Shown here: positions 7,380 through 14,132 of the stretch, one piece after another
Layout of the letters: every line of letters starts with the position of its first letter
How positions within the stretch are numbered: position 1 is the first letter of the stretch
Assembly (NCBI GenBank): GCA_002391105.1
Contig: DGRT01000050.1
Span: 1 to 14,402 of the forward strand
Length of the DNA stretch: 14,402 bases
Origin: Lachnospiraceae bacterium UBA4381
Lineage (GTDB): Bacteria > Bacillota > Clostridia > Lachnospirales > Lachnospiraceae
Direction: 5' to 3'
Notes under the pieces: generated by a model
Seen by the model: the letters and a program-made list of their open reading frames with translations, nothing else
What the model was told of the DNA's origin: nothing
Databases searched by the model: none
Program-made: the position numbers and the translations under genes

Positions 7380-9926
7380 ATGAAAGGGTTGAAGAAAGGT
7401 CTTGCCTGGATTCTTGCTGCGGCTCTTGTGCTGGGGACTATAGTATCTTCGCATGGGGCATATGCTGCATCAGGCTGGGGAAGTGACAGTAGTGGATGGT
7501 TCTACTATAAGGCTGATGGTTCTTATTATGCAGGACAGTGGGCTGAAATAGGCGGAAGCTGGTACTATTTTCTGGATAGCGGCTATATGGACTATGCCGA
7601 GTACCGTAATGGCTGCTGGCTGGAAAGCAGTGGCGTATGGAATACAGCCTACAGTAATGGACAGTGGAAGTTCAACAATCTGGGCTGGTGGTTCGAGGAT
7701 GGTGGCTGGTATCCAACAAGTCAGTGGCTGTGGATAGATGGATACTGCTACTATTTTGGCGAGGATGGCTATATGGAGTATAGCTGTTTTCGTGATGGTT
7801 ACTGGCTGACCTCCAGTGGTGCCTGGGATCCTGATTATACAGGCGGCGAATGGAAGCTGGGAGAAAAAGGCTGGTACTTTGAATCTGCCGGCTGGTATCC
7901 TGCGGATCAGGGTGTCTGGATCAATGGTGATTACTACTGGTTCGACAAAGACGGTTATTATGATGCTAAGGAGTCTGCTGCAAAGAAAGCGGCAGGAGCG
8001 GATGGAAGAACCTCTGCCGGTGCTGGCACAGGTAATAATAGTGGAAATGCCGGAAGCGGAAGCAGCGGAAACGGAAACAGTGGAAACGGAAGTAACTCCG
8101 GAGGTAATGGAAACGGCACTGGAGATACTGGAAATGGAAGCGGCTCCGGAAATAACTCCGGTGCAGATGGAAACGGTTCCGGAAGTAATGGGAATGGAAA
8201 CAGTGGAAACAATTCCGGAAATAATGGAAATGAAAATGGTGGAAACAGCTCCGGAAACAGCGGGAATGTTGTAGCTTCCTACAGCTATGAGATAATACCG
8301 CTGCTTGAACCATTTTCAAGTTATTTCTATATAAAAACTGATAATCCTGATCCCAATTCCTTCTCCTTCATTGATGAAGATACCAAGTACGCTTCAGAGG
8401 GAGAAACCGGAAGCATAACTCCGACCACAACCATATATGCTGATGTAAAGTACGAGAATGAGGAGACTGCAAGGGTAAATGGCGGTTATATAGCAACCGG
8501 AAGCTATGTGGATGGAGGAACGGTCAGACTGAAGGAACGTTATGTTATTGATTCGTATCCTGTATATAATATGACCACAGGAACATCCACAACTGAATAT
8601 GAGTATGGATATAATGAAACGGATGTTACGGTAGAGATTCCTGAGCTTATGAGCAATCTTGATTATCTGATAAAGACTTACGGAGATTCCTCCAAGTCCT
8701 TCTTCGATAATCTGAGTGGTATATCAAGCGGATTTGGAAGTATCTGTCTCTATAGCGGTGTGTATGTACTTGGAGATCTGAAGAGGGACCCGAATAGTTA
8801 CTATGGAATCTCTTCTTCTCCTCATGTGGATCAGATATACTATATTCAGGATCCTTACTACAGAACAGATAGTAAGTCAATGCTTATGGGAGGTCTTTAT
8901 CCTTTCAGATATGATTCTCTTGGGTATCCTTCGATGATAGCGTCTGCTGCAAAGAAGCTGGACAGCTCTTCGACCTATACCTGGTCTGAGTATGCACATT
9001 ATCTGGTTGATATAACATATAATGGAGAAACTCATACTTATGGTGGTGCCGGAAATGGTGGTGGACAGGGCATCCATAAGGATCAGATTAAGTATTTCTT
9101 TACATTTGATGGTTCATCAGGAGATGAATATGCAAATATCAGTCTGGAAAATGTAAGAAACAGACTTTATGAATATGGTGCACTTACTGTAGAAGACGAA
9201 AGAGATCCGAGTGATATCCTGACCTGGGCCAAGGTTAGAGAAAAGGTTGGAACCAGAGGCGCCTATGCGAAGATTGCTTTACTTACATCTGTTTTTGGCG
9301 GAAGTGGAGAGGGTTATACATACCTCTATGATGATGGCTCCAAGTCAGAAGGAACCAATGGCTGGGGCTCCATAGGACATTTCTATAATTCCTGGTTTGA
9401 TGGCAGATACTTTAACAAGTGGGAATATATCTATCCGGGAGTGACCTTTGAAGAGACAGTTAAGGAAGCTAAGGAATCCGATGATCAGGTTCCGCATATA
9501 TTCTTCAAGGATTTTCATATGCCTCTTCCTGACGACGGAAAAAGCTACTATGCTTCTATATCTATTCCTTCATCTAGTGGCAATTCCTGGTCAGGTTCCA
9601 CAAGGAAGATATCTGAGGAATATGGATACAATCCTAAAACAGGTAACTGGGAAGGTTTCACATGGTTCTTATATGACAAGGAAACAGACAGTTGGAAGCT
9701 GGACGAATTCGTCTCTTATGATAATGTGAGGATAGATCTGGGCTCTATAACAGACTATGGAAGAAATGAGCTTCAGGATGCGACATATCAGGATCTGAAG
9801 GTTATAACTATGGATGAAGCTCTTTCGATGGAACTTGACAAGAATACAAATGTTGAGCCAACGGAATACTATATCTACGATATGGAGACAGAACCCGGAA
9901 CCTATCACGGGGCAGGAAATAACTAA
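7380..9926 (+). CDS. Secreted cell-wall-binding repeat protein with Gly/Asn/Ser linker and unrecognised C-terminal region
   Basis: An 848-residue exported protein. Seen: a Sec signal peptide (two Lys pairs or singles, hydrophobic core 8-22, likely cleavage after A-Y-A at residue 29). About 2.5 copies follow of a Trp/Tyr/Gly-rich unit with a period near 63 residues (about 38-194), with GWWFEDGGWYP, WLWIDGYCYYF and EDGYM motifs typical of the choline-binding/cell-wall-binding repeat superfamily. A low-complexity Gly/Asn/Ser linker spans about 205-297. Residues about 300-848 form a large domain region rich in Tyr, Ser and Asp with a Gly-rich loop (GGAGNGGGQG) and a single Cys, which I do not recognise. 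There is no LPXTG-like signal or C-terminal membrane helix, so attachment would be non-covalent through the N-terminal repeats. GGAGAGG at 7366-7372 supports the ATG. A terminator follows, so it is transcribed apart from the pilus genes. An adhesin or wall enzyme is possible, unproven. Confidence 0.8.
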   Translation: MKGLKKGLAWILAAALVLGTIVSSHGAYAASGWGSDSSGWFYYKADGSYYAGQWAEIGGSWYYFLDSGYMDYAEYRNGCWLESSGVWNTAYSNGQWKFNNLGWWFEDGGWYPTSQWLWIDGYCYYFGEDGYMEYSCFRDGYWLTSSGAWDPDYTGGEWKLGEKGWYFESAGWYPADQGVWINGDYYWFDKDGYYDAKESAAKKAAGADGRTSAGAGTGNNSGNAGSGSSGNGNSGNGSNSGGNGNGTGDTGNGSGSGNNSGADGNGSGSNGNGNSGNNSGNNGNENGGNSSGNSGNVVASYSYEIIPLLEPFSSYFYIKTDNPDPNSFSFIDEDTKYASEGETGSITPTTTIYADVKYENEETARVNGGYIATGSYVDGGTVRLKERYVIDSYPVYNMTTGTSTTEYEYGYNETDVTVEIPELMSNLDYLIKTYGDSSKSFFDNLSGISSGFGSICLYSGVYVLGDLKRDPNSYYGISSSPHVDQIYYIQDPYYRTDSKSMLMGGLYPFRYDSLGYPSMIASAAKKLDSSSTYTWSEYAHYLVDITYNGETHTYGGAGNGGGQGIHKDQIKYFFTFDGSSGDEYANISLENVRNRLYEYGALTVEDERDPSDILTWAKVREKVGTRGAYAKIALLTSVFGGSGEGYTYLYDDGSKSEGTNGWGSIGHFYNSWFDGRYFNKWEYIYPGVTFEETVKEAKESDDQVPHIFFKDFHMPLPDDGKSYYASISIPSSSGNSWSGSTRKISEEYGYNPKTGNWEGFTWFLYDKETDSWKLDEFVSYDNVRIDLGSITDYGRNELQDATYQDLKVITMDEALSMELDKNTNVEPTEYYIYDMETEPGTYHGAGNN
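8017..8268 (+). repeat. Low-complexity DNA repeat encoding the Gly/Asn/Ser linker
   Basis: Imperfect short units of the kind GGAAAC, GGAAGC, GGAAAT and TCCGGA are reiterated here, encoding G-N, G-S and S-G pairs in the 7380-9926 gene. Such tracts are prone to length change, so the linker may vary between strains. The frame is kept through the whole tract. Confidence 0.75.
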
Positions 9927-9949
9927 AGCAATAAATAATATAAACATGA

Positions 9950-9991
9950 AGGGGCGTACTTTTTTTGGAAAGGAAGGAGTACGTCCTTTTT
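9950..9991 (+). terminator. Rho-independent terminator after the cell-wall-binding protein gene
   Basis: GGGCGTACT (9952-9960) pairs with AGTACGTCC (9978-9986) over nine bases with one G.U wobble, followed by a T-run (9987-9991). The loop is about 17 bases. It lies 23 bases after the stop codon and separates this transcript from the pilus locus. Confidence 0.8.
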
Positions 9992-10000
9992 ACTTAGCCT

Positions 10001-10157
10001 GTGATATGCGGATATCAGACCGGTGTTTTGTGAAGTACCAAAGATGCAGAATAATCCCTGTGTGATATGCGGATATCTGACCGGTGTTTTGTGAAGTACC
10101 AAAGATGCAGAATAATCCCTGTGTGATATGCGGATATCTGACCGGTATTTTGTGAAG
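10001..10157. repeat. Tandem direct repeat, 61-bp unit, 2.6 copies
   Basis: Copy 1 is 10001-10061, copy 2 is 10062-10122, and copy 3 is truncated at 10123-10157 (35 bases). Copies 1 and 2 differ at one base (GATATCAGACC against GATATCTGACC); copy 3 has one further change (CCGGTATTTT for CCGGTGTTTT) and then diverges. Each unit holds GATATGCGGATATC and the palindromes GATATC and ACCGGT. The unit is not a multiple of three and carries no conserved ORF. It sits 12 bases before a TTGACA box. A role as repeated protein-binding sites is inference. Confidence 0.9.
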
Positions 10158-10169
10158 AGTTAATGAATT

Positions 10170-10199
10170 TTGACATTTGTGGCAATATATAAATAATAT
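10170..10199 (+). promoter_or_regulatory. Candidate distal promoter of the pilus locus
   Basis: Consensus TTGACA (10170-10175), an 18-bp spacer and TAATAT (10194-10199, partial match), directly downstream of the 61-bp repeats. Transcription would start near 10206, just ahead of the inverted repeat at 10208-10247. Confidence 0.45.
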
Positions 10200-10207
10200 C
10201 TACATGA

Positions 10208-10247
10208 TTTTCCCTGTTATGGCTGGAACCCGGTAATATAGGGAAAA
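10208..10247 (+). promoter_or_regulatory. Inverted repeat in the pilus locus leader
   Basis: TTTTCCCT (10208-10215) and AGGGAAAA (10240-10247) are perfectly complementary over eight bases, enclosing 24 bases. As RNA it would fold at the very 5' end of a transcript started from the 10170 promoter; as DNA it could be an operator. No U-tract follows. Confidence 0.45.
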
Positions 10248-10328
10248 ATTGATTGCTCCGAGGCATAGAGTGTAAAAAAATTATAACTTTATTGGAAAAA
10301 TATCAAAAAGAAGATAAAAAATAAAGGT

Positions 10329-10357
10329 TTGACAGTGTTATCAGTATGAGTTACTAT
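10329..10357 (+). promoter_or_regulatory. Candidate proximal promoter of the pilus locus
   Basis: Consensus TTGACA (10329-10334), a 17-bp spacer and TACTAT (10352-10357). An overlapping perfect TATAAT (10357-10362) is also present but would need a 22-bp spacer. The element follows an A-rich tract that may act as an UP element. Start of transcription near 10364 gives a leader of about 57 bases. Confidence 0.55.
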
Positions 10358-10420
10358 ATAATAGATTAACTAATGGTTGACATAGCTGCCAATTTATTCT
10401 TGCATTATCAGAGGTATGAT

Positions 10421-11005
10421 ATGGAGACGGAAGAGAAGCAAAATTCCATTCAAGACAATAAAGAGAGTAAAGCTTCAAAAGACGTTAAAGAAAACAAAGA
10501 TAAAAACAGCAAGAAGAAAAAGGGTGCAGGAAGATATGCGGCTGAGTTTTTTATCAAGATTGGAATTACCGCTGCGATAATATGGGCGCTATGTACCTTT
10601 GTTACCGGCATATACGTAATACATAGTAATTCCGGTTATCCTATGATAAAGGACGGAGATCTGTGTATCATCTACAGACTCGCTGAACTTCATGATGGAG
10701 ATCTGGTTGCGTATTCCATTGACGGGGAAACTCATTTTGGAAGAATCGTAGCGGCTGAGGGAGACTCCATTGATGTTGAGGAAGAAAGCTTAACTGTAAA
10801 TGGCTATGGCGTCTATGAGGATGCTGTTTATCCAACAACTGCCGAAGGGATATCTGTTCAGCTACCATACACAGTCCCTTCTGAATCATATTTTTTATTA
10901 AATGATTACCGTTCTGATATAAATGACAGCAGGAATTACGGAGGCATACCTAAGTCGGATATTAAGGGCAAGGTTGTATTCGTAATGAGGAGACGCGGGA
11001 TATAG
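10421..11005 (+). CDS. SipA-like signal peptidase I homologue lacking the catalytic Lys (pilus assembly factor)
   Basis: A 194-residue S26-family protein. Seen: a Lys/Glu-rich cytoplasmic N-terminus (1-38), one membrane helix (about 43-67), and the box B region N-S-G-Y-P-M-I-K-D-G-D, which aligns with the usual S-M-x-P-T-L-x-x-G-D and keeps Ser71 but changes the next Met to Gly. In box D the general-base Lys (usual K-R-V/I) is Gly107 in F-G-R-I-V-A-A-E-G-D. Box E is degenerate but keeps D-S-R. In streptococcal SipA both dyad residues are replaced (Asp and Gly) and the protein is still needed for pilus polymerisation; the same Gly is seen here. An ATG exists at 10373, but AGAGG (10410-10414) is placed for the ATG at 10421. 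It is the first of four pilus genes; 84 bp separate it from the pilin. Role as a non-proteolytic chaperone is inferred. Confidence 0.85.
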   Translation: METEEKQNSIQDNKESKASKDVKENKDKNSKKKKGAGRYAAEFFIKIGITAAIIWALCTFVTGIYVIHSNSGYPMIKDGDLCIIYRLAELHDGDLVAYSIDGETHFGRIVAAEGDSIDVEEESLTVNGYGVYEDAVYPTTAEGISVQLPYTVPSESYFLLNDYRSDINDSRNYGGIPKSDIKGKVVFVMRRRGI

Positions 11006-11089
11006 CGCTGTAAAGTGCATACGATATAAAGTTAGAAACTGGTATTGAAAGATACTGTTTTAATATATAATATATGTGGAGGTTTATAT

Positions 11090-12310
11090 ATGAAAAAAAG
11101 TAAAAAACTTATGGCGCTTATAGTGTCAACATTACTGCTTGTTACCATGATGGCAGTGCCGGTAAGCGCTGCGGCTGCATATACTCCGAAAAAAGGTGAA
11201 AAAAAATCATTTAAGAAGTATTTGGTTCTGGATAAGGATGCAGAGGTTCCTAATGTTACATTTGAATTTGAGATAAGTAAAGGGAACGCCATTCCTGCGG
11301 GCTCTGGTAGGATGGAGGTTATAGCTGGACCTTCAACTACGACTGCTCCTTCAATAGGAACTGCTGAATTTACATCGAGTTCTACAACCTATGATACTGT
11401 TCAGACGGGTGACACATCCGTAACACTGGGACAAAATCAGAAGTATGCTTCCGCAAATTTTGAGATAGATTTTACGGGAGTATCATTTCCAGAACCAGGA
11501 GTTTACAGATATGTGATTACCGAAAAGAAAGGAACTGCCAAAGGTGTAACGTATGATACTGATCCCAAATATCTAGATGTGTATATTATAAATGACGAGC
11601 AGGAGGCTAACAAACTTAAGATTGGTGGATATGTTCTTCATACGGATAGTGATGCTCCTTTAACAGGCGATAATAACGGAACAAAGGGAGGAAGTTTAGC
11701 AACTAAGATTGACGGTATTCAGAATTCGTATGGAACTCATAATCTTTATGTGGGAAAGCAGGTAACTGGAAATCAAGGTTCAAAAGATAAGTATTTTAAG
11801 TTTACTATTACTGTTGCCGGTTTGAACAAAGGCGATAAGCTTTCTGTTGATCTTACCCATGCAAGCGAAACCGTTGCAACTGTAGATGCTAATAAGAACG
11901 GTTATAGTGGGAAAGATAATCCAACAGAGATGTCAGCAAATAATGAAGGAACCGCTACGGCAGATGTGTATCTTAGCAGTGGCGAATATGTTGTTATTAA
12001 AGGGCTTCCTGAAGGTGCGAATTATACTGTGACTGAAGATGAAGAAGACTATAAAAAGACGGAAAAAATTGCTCAAACTGATTCTACGATAGATTATGAT
12101 GAAGCAGCAGGGACTGATGCATTTAGTGATGCTGTTTCAGGAAGCGTTGGTTCAAATGATATCCATACAGGTTTCACAAATACCCGCGATGGTATCATCC
12201 CAACAGGTATCCTCCTTTCCGCAACACCTTGGATTATCCTTGGAATAGTTGCAGTAGCTGGAATCATATTCTTTGCAATTCGTTCAAAGAAGTCATACGA
12301 AAATGAATAA
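11090..12310 (+). CDS. Two-domain FctA/Spy0128-type major pilin with IPTG sorting signal
   Basis: A 406-residue precursor. Seen: signal peptide 1-27 (cleavage after V-S-A), two streptococcal pilin isopeptide-linkage (FctA-like) domains at about 31-215 and 216-366, sorting motif I-P-T-G at 370-373, membrane helix about 381-397 and a basic tail. Domain 1 has FKKYLVL (Lys43), PEPGVYRYVITE (Glu145) and IQNSYG (Asn212); domain 2 has YVGKQVTG (Lys223), NYTVTE (Glu316) and GFTNTR (Asn364). These triads fit the known Lys-Asn intramolecular isopeptide bonds helped by a Glu. (I/V)PTG is a motif used by class B pilin sortases, and such a sortase follows. A TTG-initiated frame from 11045 is rejected: GGAGG (11078-11082) is seven bases before the ATG at 11090. 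Probably the shaft subunit. Ile codons are less ATA-biased than in tsaD. Confidence 0.9.
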   Translation: MKKSKKLMALIVSTLLLVTMMAVPVSAAAAYTPKKGEKKSFKKYLVLDKDAEVPNVTFEFEISKGNAIPAGSGRMEVIAGPSTTTAPSIGTAEFTSSSTTYDTVQTGDTSVTLGQNQKYASANFEIDFTGVSFPEPGVYRYVITEKKGTAKGVTYDTDPKYLDVYIINDEQEANKLKIGGYVLHTDSDAPLTGDNNGTKGGSLATKIDGIQNSYGTHNLYVGKQVTGNQGSKDKYFKFTITVAGLNKGDKLSVDLTHASETVATVDANKNGYSGKDNPTEMSANNEGTATADVYLSSGEYVVIKGLPEGANYTVTEDEEDYKKTEKIAQTDSTIDYDEAAGTDAFSDAVSGSVGSNDIHTGFTNTRDGIIPTGILLSATPWIILGIVAVAGIIFFAIRSKKSYENE

Positions 12311-12360
12311 TCACATTTTCAAATATGTCTGAAATTTTCATAAACTCAGGAGCATAACAT

Positions 12361-13071
12361 ATGGACATGCGGAAATTCTGGATAAAAATGAATATTCTGT
12401 ATGAAAAGTTTATGCTCCTTGTTTTTGTTTTAGCCCTTCTGATAGTTACATACGGTCTTTATGACAGTTGGTACGTGTTTCATAGTGCTACAGATAACAG
12501 CTATCTTAGTTACAAGCCTGTCGCCGGAGAGGATGTTCCGGAGAATGGCCCTATTACAGATGACATGGTGGCATGGATAACTATGGATGGGACTAATGTT
12601 GATTATCCTGTTATGCAGGGAGAAGATAACTATGAATATCTGAATAAGAATCCTTATGGTGATTATTCACTTTCTGGAAGTATCTTTCTTGATAGCAGGA
12701 ATAGTAAGGATTTTACAGATCATTACTCTATACTATATGGACATCATATGGAATATGGTGTAATGTTTGGTGCGCTGGATGATTATCTGAGTAATGACTA
12801 CCTGAGGAGTAACGGTGCAGGAACTCTTCTTGTAGGAAGAACCAAAGTAAAAAGCTACGAACTGCAGGCGTTTGCCTGTATAAAGATAAATGTTTTTGAA
12901 AAAGGTGATGTGTTTGATCCGGATTTTGATAAGCTTGAGGAGTTCATTTCGGAGAATGCTATATCCTATAATGATTCTGTAAAAAAGACTGATCATATTC
13001 TGGCACTTTCTACCTGTACCGAGCCTGTTTCCCAGAACAGACTACTCGTTTTTTGTTATGTATATGAGTAG
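12361..13071 (+). CDS. Class B sortase (pilus polymerase or anchoring transpeptidase)
   Basis: A 236-residue membrane-bound cysteine transpeptidase that cleaves sorting motifs between Thr and Gly and joins the acyl product to an amino group. Seen: a short cytoplasmic start, one N-terminal membrane helix (about 18-35), the WITMDGTNVDYPVMQGEDN block typical of class B enzymes, catalytic H128 in Y-G-H-H-M, an extra helix region (about 193-205) before the active strand, C219 in L-S-T-C-T-E and R227 in Q-N-R-L-L-V-F. The protein ends 10 residues after the Arg. AGGAG (12348-12352) precedes the ATG by eight bases. It lies between two sortase substrates. In the group A streptococcal FCT locus a class B sortase polymerises the FctA pilin, so polymerisation rather than haem-protein anchoring is the likely job. 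No other sortase is in the window. Confidence 0.93.
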   Translation: MDMRKFWIKMNILYEKFMLLVFVLALLIVTYGLYDSWYVFHSATDNSYLSYKPVAGEDVPENGPITDDMVAWITMDGTNVDYPVMQGEDNYEYLNKNPYGDYSLSGSIFLDSRNSKDFTDHYSILYGHHMEYGVMFGALDDYLSNDYLRSNGAGTLLVGRTKVKSYELQAFACIKINVFEKGDVFDPDFDKLEEFISENAISYNDSVKKTDHILALSTCTEPVSQNRLLVFCYVYE

Positions 13072-13136
13072 TCGGGGTGGCGTGGTACGGTGAAATATTT
13101 CAAAAGTTTTTTAATTATATTGAATGGGTAGTAAAA

Positions 13137-14054
13137 ATGTTTTTAAAATATAATTCATCAAAAACAAAAAAGAGTTATATTCCCGGAGTCAGCGGCAGAA
13201 GTACATTTGGCAGACTAATGTTAACCATCAGCTTGTCTGTCTGCACTTTACTTCTGATTCAGAATAGTCTGGTAATGGCGCAGAATGAATATGTTCCGAT
13301 TGAAGCGGTTATTCAGTTCGACTGCGCGTATGCCCAACACGTAGAAAATAATAAATACAAGATTACCATAGAAAATGAAGATGCTTCAGCTCCTATGCCG
13401 AAAAATGATACCGTAGAGGTTAATGAATCGGGAGAGGGAAGCTTCGCTATCACGATTACCGAGCCGGGGACATATGATTACCTCGTTTATCAGATCGAGG
13501 GAGATGATGATAGCATAACCTATGATAATACTGTATATGAAGTGCATGTTGCTGTAATTAATGATGACAAAGGCGAGCTGATATATACCGTTGCTGTAAA
13601 TATAGCAAATACTGATCAGAAGCCTGAAAAACTCAGCTTTCGTAATATAACAGCAAATATCAATATAGATCCGGAAGAACCCTCAGAGGATTCAACCGAA
13701 GAAAAAGAAAAGGGTACTACTGAAACCGAGACAGAAGAAGCTACAGAGGCAACAACTGAAAAAGGTGAAGAGGTTACTACTGAAACCAAGACAGAGGGAG
13801 AAGTAACTACTGAAGCCCAGACGGAAAAAACCACAGAAGGAACTGCGGTAAAACCTAACGAAGAATCAGCAACTAATAAAGAACCGGCTCCTCAGAAAGC
13901 AGATGTCGAGCCGGGTGAAACCCCAAAGAAGAGTTCTAACAGTATTCTGACAGGGGATGACGCGGAGATCGTGCTTGCTATAATCGTGCTTATGGTTTCT
14001 CTGATGGGGATAATATTTATAGTGGGTAAAAAACATAGAGAAGACGATATGTAG
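13137..14054 (+). CDS. FctA-domain surface protein with Thr/Glu stalk and degenerate sorting signal (accessory or basal pilin)
   Basis: About 305 residues from ATG 13137. Seen: a long polar n-region then a signal helix (about 27-45) with likely cleavage at V-M-A (48), one FctA-like domain (about 51-172) with APMP (85-88), TEPGTYDYLVYQIE (Glu121), ITYDNTVYEVHVAV and a closing LSFRN (Asn170), a Thr/Glu-rich repeat stalk (about 178-245), S-I-L-T-G-D-D at 269-275, a membrane helix (277-297) and a basic tail. The C-terminus resembles the (N-P/V-K)-T-G-D-D-A sorting ends of Lachnospiraceae FctA proteins but lacks Pro. No Lys partner for an isopeptide bond is obvious at the domain start. The start is uncertain: GTG at 13077, five bases after the sortase stop, is also in frame; neither has a strong ribosome binding site. 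Position and size recall FctB, the basal pilin of FCT loci, though sequence identity to it is not claimed. Confidence 0.75.
   Translation: MFLKYNSSKTKKSYIPGVSGRSTFGRLMLTISLSVCTLLLIQNSLVMAQNEYVPIEAVIQFDCAYAQHVENNKYKITIENEDASAPMPKNDTVEVNESGEGSFAITITEPGTYDYLVYQIEGDDDSITYDNTVYEVHVAVINDDKGELIYTVAVNIANTDQKPEKLSFRNITANINIDPEEPSEDSTEEKEKGTTETETEEATEATTEKGEEVTTETKTEGEVTTEAQTEKTTEGTAVKPNEESATNKEPAPQKADVEPGETPKKSSNSILTGDDAEIVLAIIVLMVSLMGIIFIVGKKHREDDM
13688..13850 (+). repeat. Degenerate Thr/Glu-coding repeat tract
   Basis: Within the last pilus gene, units like ACTACTGAAACC-A/G-AGACAGA recur (about 13718, 13776 and, altered, 13805), encoding T-T-E-x-x-T-E. This gives an extended acidic stalk between the folded domain and the membrane, likely spanning the wall. 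Copy number could vary among strains. Confidence 0.7.
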
Positions 14055-14101
14055 TTGTCTTTCTCAACAAAATAAGTGTATCAAATGGTTTAAACTGTCG
14101 C

Positions 14102-14130
14102 TTGACTTATCCCGTATAAAAAATTATACT
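14102..14130 (+). promoter_or_regulatory. pckA: Predicted sigma-A promoter of pckA
   Basis: TTGACT (14102-14107), a 17-bp spacer and TATACT (14125-14130), five of six matches in each box. Transcription is expected near 14137, inside the left arm of the hairpin at 14133-14174. Confidence 0.7.
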
Positions 14131-14132
14131 AA

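Larger units (their letters stand above)
9992..10420. other. Gene-free regulatory region upstream of the pilus locus
   Basis: This stretch of about 430 bases contains no credible gene. From left to right it holds the 61-bp direct repeats, a promoter-like element at 10170, an inverted repeat at 10208-10247, a very A-rich tract (10273-10325) and a second promoter-like element at 10329. Short ORFs on either strand only read through the repeats. Confidence 0.7.

Noticed and set aside
7958..8319. Long antisense and out-of-frame ORFs over the linker
   Set aside because: They are by-products of the low-complexity Gly/Asn/Ser-coding tract and contain only Pro/Leu/Phe or His/Phe/Arg runs.
7380..9926. 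Wall-binding protein as a true Cpa-type pilus tip adhesin
   Set aside because: No sorting motif, no thioester motif seen, and a terminator separates it from the pilus genes; kept only as a neighbour of interest.
10001..10157. Possible CRISPR array in the 61-bp repeats
   Set aside because: Copies are directly adjacent with no unique spacers, too long for a CRISPR repeat, and no cas genes are present.
10217..10234. T-box-like TGGAACC sequence in the pilus leader
   Set aside because: The rest of the T-box (specifier stem, antiterminator, terminator) is absent and the downstream genes are not amino-acid related.
10015..10266. Minus-strand ORF of 83 residues
   Set aside because: It only reads through the 61-bp repeats, its product is internally repeated, and it lacks a ribosome binding site.
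10377..10405. Third TTGACA box
   Set aside because: No acceptable -10 lies at 16-18 bp and the start would fall too close to the coding start at 10421.
11045..11073. Promoter-like TTGAAA and TATAAT/TAATAT directly before the pilin gene
   Set aside because: Transcription would begin inside or after the Shine-Dalgarno sequence, and the spacing is poor (15 bp to the best -10).
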